A stretch of 62,797 bases of DNA, from contig NZ_BONF01000037.1 in NCBI RefSeq assembly GCF_016862575.1, positions 1 through 62,797 on the forward strand. The letters are read 5' to 3'. This document shows, piece by piece, positions 59,622 through 62,797 of this stretch. The number at the start of each line of letters is the position of its first letter. The first letter of the stretch is position 1. The position numbers and the translations under genes were made by a program. The notes beneath the pieces are model-generated. The model worked only from the letters and a program-made list of their open reading frames with translations, did no database searches and was not told the origin of the DNA. Source of the stretch: Catellatospora bangladeshensis (lineage in GTDB: Bacteria; Actinomycetota; Actinomycetes; Mycobacteriales; Micromonosporaceae).

Positions 59622-60995
59622 TCAGGTGCCGAGGATGAGCAGGTCGGCGAATCCGAACCCGGATCCCGCCGCGGGCAGCACCGGCTGCCAGTCCGGCTCC
59701 AGGCTCAGGTAGCTCGCGGGATCGGCGCGCACCAGCCCGAGCAGCACCTCCGCCACGATCCGGCCGCCGACCGGGCCGAGCCGGTCACCGCCGCCGCGGT
59801 GCTCGGCCTCCTTCAGGATGTAGAACCACAGCGGCGTACCGTCCGGCCACGGCTGCTCGACCTCGTCGGCGGTCAGCGGCGCCACGCCCAGCAACTCCGC
59901 CACGGCCTCCCCGCCGGGCAGCCCCGTGGTGCCGCCGCGCAGCAGGTCGCGTACGGCCAGCGAGCGGTAGGCGGCGGTGTCGACCACGCCGGTGACCTGC
60001 TCCGGCAGCCCGATCAGGCTGGCGGCCAGCCTTCCGTCGATACGCTTGGCGCGCTGCGCGGGCGGGCGGCCGGGCACGTCGAACACCTGGGTCAGGTCGA
60101 GCCGCCGGTCGCCGGGCACCGGCCCGAACCCGACCAGGTCCGGGAACAGCGGACGCCCCGGCCCGCCGGCCACCAGCCGGTAGGTGTGCCGGATCTGCCC
60201 GTGGCCGTAGCGGAACGCCGCGTCGGCGAACTCCAGCGGGATGTACGACTGCCCGGCCTGCGGCGCGAACCAGCGCCCGCCCTCGGCGAGCACCTGCTCG
60301 ACCAGCTCCGCCCCGACCAGGCGCGGCAGGAAGTCGTGCACCACGATCCACTGGTAGTGCCAGGTGAGGGTGATGCGCGCCTTGTCGAACACGTCCGTCT
60401 CGGGCACCCCGGCGCCGCGCAGCCAGCCGACGATGCCGTTGTGCGCGCGCAGCAGCGCCACGTGCAGGGCCAGCGCGAACAGGTGCGAGTCGTTGCGCGG
60501 GTCGCCGATCAGGGCGACGCCCTGCTGGTTGCGGGGCACGTCGCCGCCGTCCGGGCCGAGCAGGAACTTGGCCGGGTCGTGCAGGTCGAACAGGAACGGC
60601 GAGCCGATCGGGCCGTCGGAGTAGAGCATCTCCAGGTTCAGCTTCGGGGCACGGGCGTTGCGCAGCGCCTCCGGATCGACCCCGGCGCCGATCGGCGACC
60701 GGTCGGCGGTGATGTCGTGCGCGATCAGCTGCCCGAAGAACGGCCAGCCCGCCGCCTCGGCGGCATCGTCGCCGTCCGGGCCGATCCGGTCGAGGAACGC
60801 GGCCGCGTCGCATACTCCGCCGCTCTCCCCGGCCCGGGTCAGCAGCTGCGGATCGGTCCCCAGCGGGTGCAGGCCCGGGAACATCCGCCCGTAGCGCGCG
60901 GCCCCGGTCGGCCGGTCCACCGCCCGCACGAGGCTGAGGCAGTGGTCACGCGCGGCCACGCGGGCACCGTGGGTGTACGCCGGAGCGCTGCTCAC
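59622..60995 (-). CDS. Animal-type haem peroxidase
   Basis: A 457-residue peroxidase. Distal-side FFGQLIAHDIT supplies the catalytic His. The proximal region DAAFRYGHGQIRHTYRL supplies the haem-ligand His. WHYQWIVVHDFLPRL is also typical of bacterial relatives of myeloperoxidase and peroxinectin. No signal peptide is evident. GTG 60995 chosen; a longer start at 61043 is possible. It may halogenate or oxidise phenols; the cupin downstream is probably cotranscribed. Confidence 0.88.
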   Translation of the reverse strand: MSSAPAYTHGARVAARDHCLSLVRAVDRPTGAARYGRMFPGLHPLGTDPQLLTRAGESGGVCDAAAFLDRIGPDGDDAAEAAGWPFFGQLIAHDITADRSPIGAGVDPEALRNARAPKLNLEMLYSDGPIGSPFLFDLHDPAKFLLGPDGGDVPRNQQGVALIGDPRNDSHLFALALHVALLRAHNGIVGWLRGAGVPETDVFDKARITLTWHYQWIVVHDFLPRLVGAELVEQVLAEGGRWFAPQAGQSYIPLEFADAAFRYGHGQIRHTYRLVAGGPGRPLFPDLVGFGPVPGDRRLDLTQVFDVPGRPPAQRAKRIDGRLAASLIGLPEQVTGVVDTAAYRSLAVRDLLRGGTTGLPGGEAVAELLGVAPLTADEVEQPWPDGTPLWFYILKEAEHRGGGDRLGPVGGRIVAEVLLGLVRADPASYLSLEPDWQPVLPAAGSGFGFADLLILGT

Positions 60996-61073
60996 CTGCC
61001 GAGCGTATGCCGCGCCCACACCCGCTCCGGGCACGTTGGGCAAACCCGCCCGCCCCCGCTACTCGGATACCCG

Positions 61074-61086
61074 CCATCCGGGATGG
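61074..61086. promoter_or_regulatory. Short palindrome before the Rrf2 gene
   Basis: CCATC-CGG-GATGG lies 13 bases before the ATG, a possible autoregulatory operator. Confidence 0.35.
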
Positions 61087-61099
61087 TTACCATGGCGTC

Positions 61100-61582
61100 A
61101 TGAAGATGTCCGGCGGGGTCGAGTGGGCGCTGCACTGCTGTGTCGCGCTGACCGCGGCCACCGAGCCGGTGCCCGCCGTGCGCCTGGCCGAGCTGCACGA
61201 CGTCTCCCCCAGCTATCTCGCCAAGCAGCTGCAGGAGCTGTCCCGGGCCGGGCTGGTGCGCTCGGTGCAGGGCAAGTCCGGCGGCTACCTGCTGACCCGC
61301 CCCGCCGACCAGATCACGGTGCTGGAGGTGGTGGAGGCGATCGACGGCCCGTCGGCCGCGTTCGTCTGCACCGAGGTACGCCAGCGCGGCCCGCTGGCAG
61401 CCTCGCCCGAGTCGTGCACCGCCCCCTGCGGCATCGCCCGGGTCATGTACGAGGCCGACCACGCGTGGCGGCAGGCGCTGCGCCGGGTGACCGTCGCCGA
61501 CCTGCTCGCCGACGCCGAACGCGCGCAGGGGCCGCAGCTACGCGACACCCTGCGCGGCTGGCTGACGAGCACCCACGGCTGA
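61100..61582 (+). CDS. Rrf2-family regulator
   Basis: A 160-residue Rrf2 winged-helix protein: KMSGGVEWALHCCVALTAA, VSPSYLAKQLQELSRAGLVRSVQGKSGGYLL. Three Cys (VCTEV and SCTAPC, C-x3-C at the end) resemble the NsrR/IscR cluster region, so an Fe-S or redox sensor is possible. The neighbour on the facing strand is an NAD(P)-binding protein. Confidence 0.88.
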   Translation: MKMSGGVEWALHCCVALTAATEPVPAVRLAELHDVSPSYLAKQLQELSRAGLVRSVQGKSGGYLLTRPADQITVLEVVEAIDGPSAAFVCTEVRQRGPLAASPESCTAPCGIARVMYEADHAWRQALRRVTVADLLADAERAQGPQLRDTLRGWLTSTHG

Positions 61583-61597
61583 CCCCTCACATGCGTA

Positions 61598-61637
61598 AGG
61601 CTCCCGCCACGCGCTTCTGCCGGTGCGACGGGAGCCT
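61598..61637. terminator. Terminator between Rrf2 and the facing gene
   Basis: AGGCTCCCG (61598-61606) and CGGGAGCCT (61629-61637) pair perfectly. The arms nearly repeat the terminator at 17927-17970. Confidence 0.7.
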
Positions 61638-61667
61638 CGACGGTGAGTCCGGTGACGCGAGAGCCGG

Positions 61668-62411
61668 TCAGCGGGTGGCGAGCCAGTCGGCCATGCTGAT
61701 CTTGCCGAGACGCGCCTCCCCCAGCGGGACCAGCGACGTCTCCTCCAGCAGCGCACCGAAGTACCGCGCCTGCGGGTCGGTGATCACCTCGCGACCGTCC
61801 CGCTCCACCGCCAGATAACGCCGCACGAACTCGTCCTGGCCGAACCGTTCCGGGCCGGCGATGTCGTAGCTGCCGCCGGCCGGCTGGGCGACGGCGGCCT
61901 CGGCGAGTGCGGCCGCGACGTCGTCGGACGCGATCGGCTGCATCAGCGCGGGCGGCAGGTGCACGCCGTCGCCCTGGGTCGCGCCGTCCGCGATGGCCCC
62001 CACGAACTCGATGAACTGCGTCGCGCGCACGATGGTGTACGGCACCGGGCCGGCCTCGATCAGGTTCTCCTGGGCGACCTTGGCGCGCATGTACCCGCTG
62101 TCGGTGATGCGGTCCGCGCCGACGATGCTGAGCGCCACGTGGTGCCCCACCCCGGCGGCGGACTCGGCGGCCAGCAGGTTGCGGGTCGAGGTCTCGAAGA
62201 ACCTCAGGACGGCCTCGGTCTCGAAGGACGGCGAGTTGGACACGTCGACGACCACGTCCGCGCCGTCCAGCGCGTCCGCCAGGCCGGCGCCGGTGATGGT
62301 GTCGACGCCCGTGCTCGGCGCCGCGGCCACCACCTCGTGGCCCGCGGCCTGCAGCAGGCGGCCGAGCTTGGTGCCGATCAGGCCGGTACCCCCGATGATG
62401 ACGATCTTCAT
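61668..62411 (-). CDS. NAD(P)-binding atypical SDR (NmrA-like)
   Basis: A 247-residue protein: MKIVIIGGTGLIGTKLGRLL dinucleotide fold, DGADVVVDVSNSP, HVALSIVGADRI and YMRAKVAQENLI. It resembles NAD(P)H-binding redox-sensing proteins. ATG 62411. Two tandem operators lie directly upstream. Oxidative-stress control by the Rrf2 protein is possible but not shown. Confidence 0.85.
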   Translation of the reverse strand: MKIVIIGGTGLIGTKLGRLLQAAGHEVVAAAPSTGVDTITGAGLADALDGADVVVDVSNSPSFETEAVLRFFETSTRNLLAAESAAGVGHHVALSIVGADRITDSGYMRAKVAQENLIEAGPVPYTIVRATQFIEFVGAIADGATQGDGVHLPPALMQPIASDDVAAALAEAAVAQPAGGSYDIAGPERFGQDEFVRRYLAVERDGREVITDPQARYFGALLEETSLVPLGEARLGKISMADWLATR

Positions 62412-62428
62412 GCTTACGTTCCCCTTAA

Positions 62429-62477
62429 CTCGGACTAGTTCTATCCGAGATTCTACTCGGACCTTTCGTGTCCGAGT
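62429..62477. promoter_or_regulatory. Tandem CTCGGA/TCCGAG operators before the SDR gene
   Basis: CTCGGA-N9-TCCGAG (62429-62449) and the perfect ACTCGGAC-N7-GTCCGAGT (62455-62477) sit 18-66 bases before the SDR start. Two spaced sites suggest cooperative repression by a TetR- or MerR-type regulator outside the window. Confidence 0.55.
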
Positions 62478-62797
62478 CAACGAGCCACACGCTCCTCACG
62501 CGGTAACCCTGCTCACCCACCGCACCCACCCCACCTCTGTGTACCGCCCCCGCCCCGCAAAAAGACCCGATCCGACTTATTAGCGCACCCACTCCCACCC
62601 CACCCGGCCAAGCCCCAGCCGCACCGCAACGCCACCCCGAAGCTCCCCCGACCACTTCCCTCCCGTCGATCATGAACTTAGGGGCGTGTTCGACGGCGTG
62701 TCGCGTCCACGGCACCGTGATCGACTCCCGGCGGCGCCGCTGCGGGTCGGTTGATCGCGTTCTCGTGTCGCAACCTGGGCTCTGACCACAGCTTTCG
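62478..62797. other. Right-end intergenic region with dispersed repeat
   Basis: No gene is evident. A GATCATGAACTTAGG-type motif (about 62669) and TTGATCGCG-TTCTCGTGTC (about 62750) match dispersed palindromic repeats also seen at 29511. The rest is C-rich, low-complexity spacer. Confidence 0.6.

Overview
The window is very GC-rich, uses GTG starts freely, and packs genes head-to-tail with 4-base GTGA/ATGA overlaps. The protein set (CBM2-linked cellulase, Otr(A)-type GTPase, MelC1-type caddie, WXG/EspC-type T7SS substrates, AmcA/AmcB RiPP pair, SsuABC sulfonate operon) points to a filamentous actinobacterium, most likely Micromonosporaceae. That placement is inference from gene content and style. 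It is chromosomal in character: no tRNA, rRNA, transposase, integrase or CRISPR array was seen.

Layout. 154-2289: secreted modular GH5 cellulase. 2397-4437: Otr(A)-like ribosome-protection GTPase preceded by a short leader ORF and a hairpin that covers its ribosome binding site. 4500-11864 (minus): seven tightly coupled genes that look like an undescribed amino-acid or dipeptide pathway (PF10014-type 2OG dioxygenase, Cys/Met-type PLP enzyme, two ATP-grasp ligases, MFS exporter, APH-type kinase, AsnO/VioC-type dioxygenase). 11865-13618 (plus): a 56-residue secreted peptide gene followed by an XRE-HTH plus helical-repeat regulator. TTGCC/GGCAA boxes overlap the -35 elements of the pathway operon, the peptide gene and probably the regulator. 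This resembles a peptide-pheromone cassette controlling a biosynthetic operon and is the most interesting system here.

13676-24115 is mostly housekeeping and secreted functions: GH43 arabinanase with a palindromic operator, GyrB-like ATPase fragment, LLM oxidoreductase, Tat-exported 5'-nucleotidase, rhomboid, DJ-1/PfpI protein, LCP protein. 24161-29369: tyrosinase with a His-rich caddie, MFS exporter, NarL-type two-component system. 29450-34022: small membrane and zinc proteins, a frameshifted gene, methyltransferase, D,D-carboxypeptidase. 34166-36897: YbaB-like, EspC-like, WXG polymorphic toxin and probable immunity protein. 37767-42034: Nudix hydrolase, XRE regulator, and an Amc-type cyclophane RiPP locus (97-aa protein, radical SAM AmcB, precursor AmcA, pentapeptide-repeat protein).

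42244-48554: YjbR-like protein, P450, SHOCT protein, and a MarR regulator whose palindromic box recurs upstream of itself, of a VOC gene and of a permease gene. 48646-56030: sulfonate/sulfur-ester operon (flavin reductase, SsuA, SsuC, SsuB, two LLM monooxygenases, aldo/keto reductase, FMN reductase) preceded by a leader peptide with two Cys-Cys codon pairs, suggesting cysteine-responsive attenuation. 56064-57542: EamA transporter and divergent MarR regulator sharing a duplicated palindrome. 57662-62411: membrane protein, cupin, animal-type haem peroxidase, Rrf2 regulator and NAD(P)-binding protein. The right end holds operator palindromes and a dispersed intergenic repeat.
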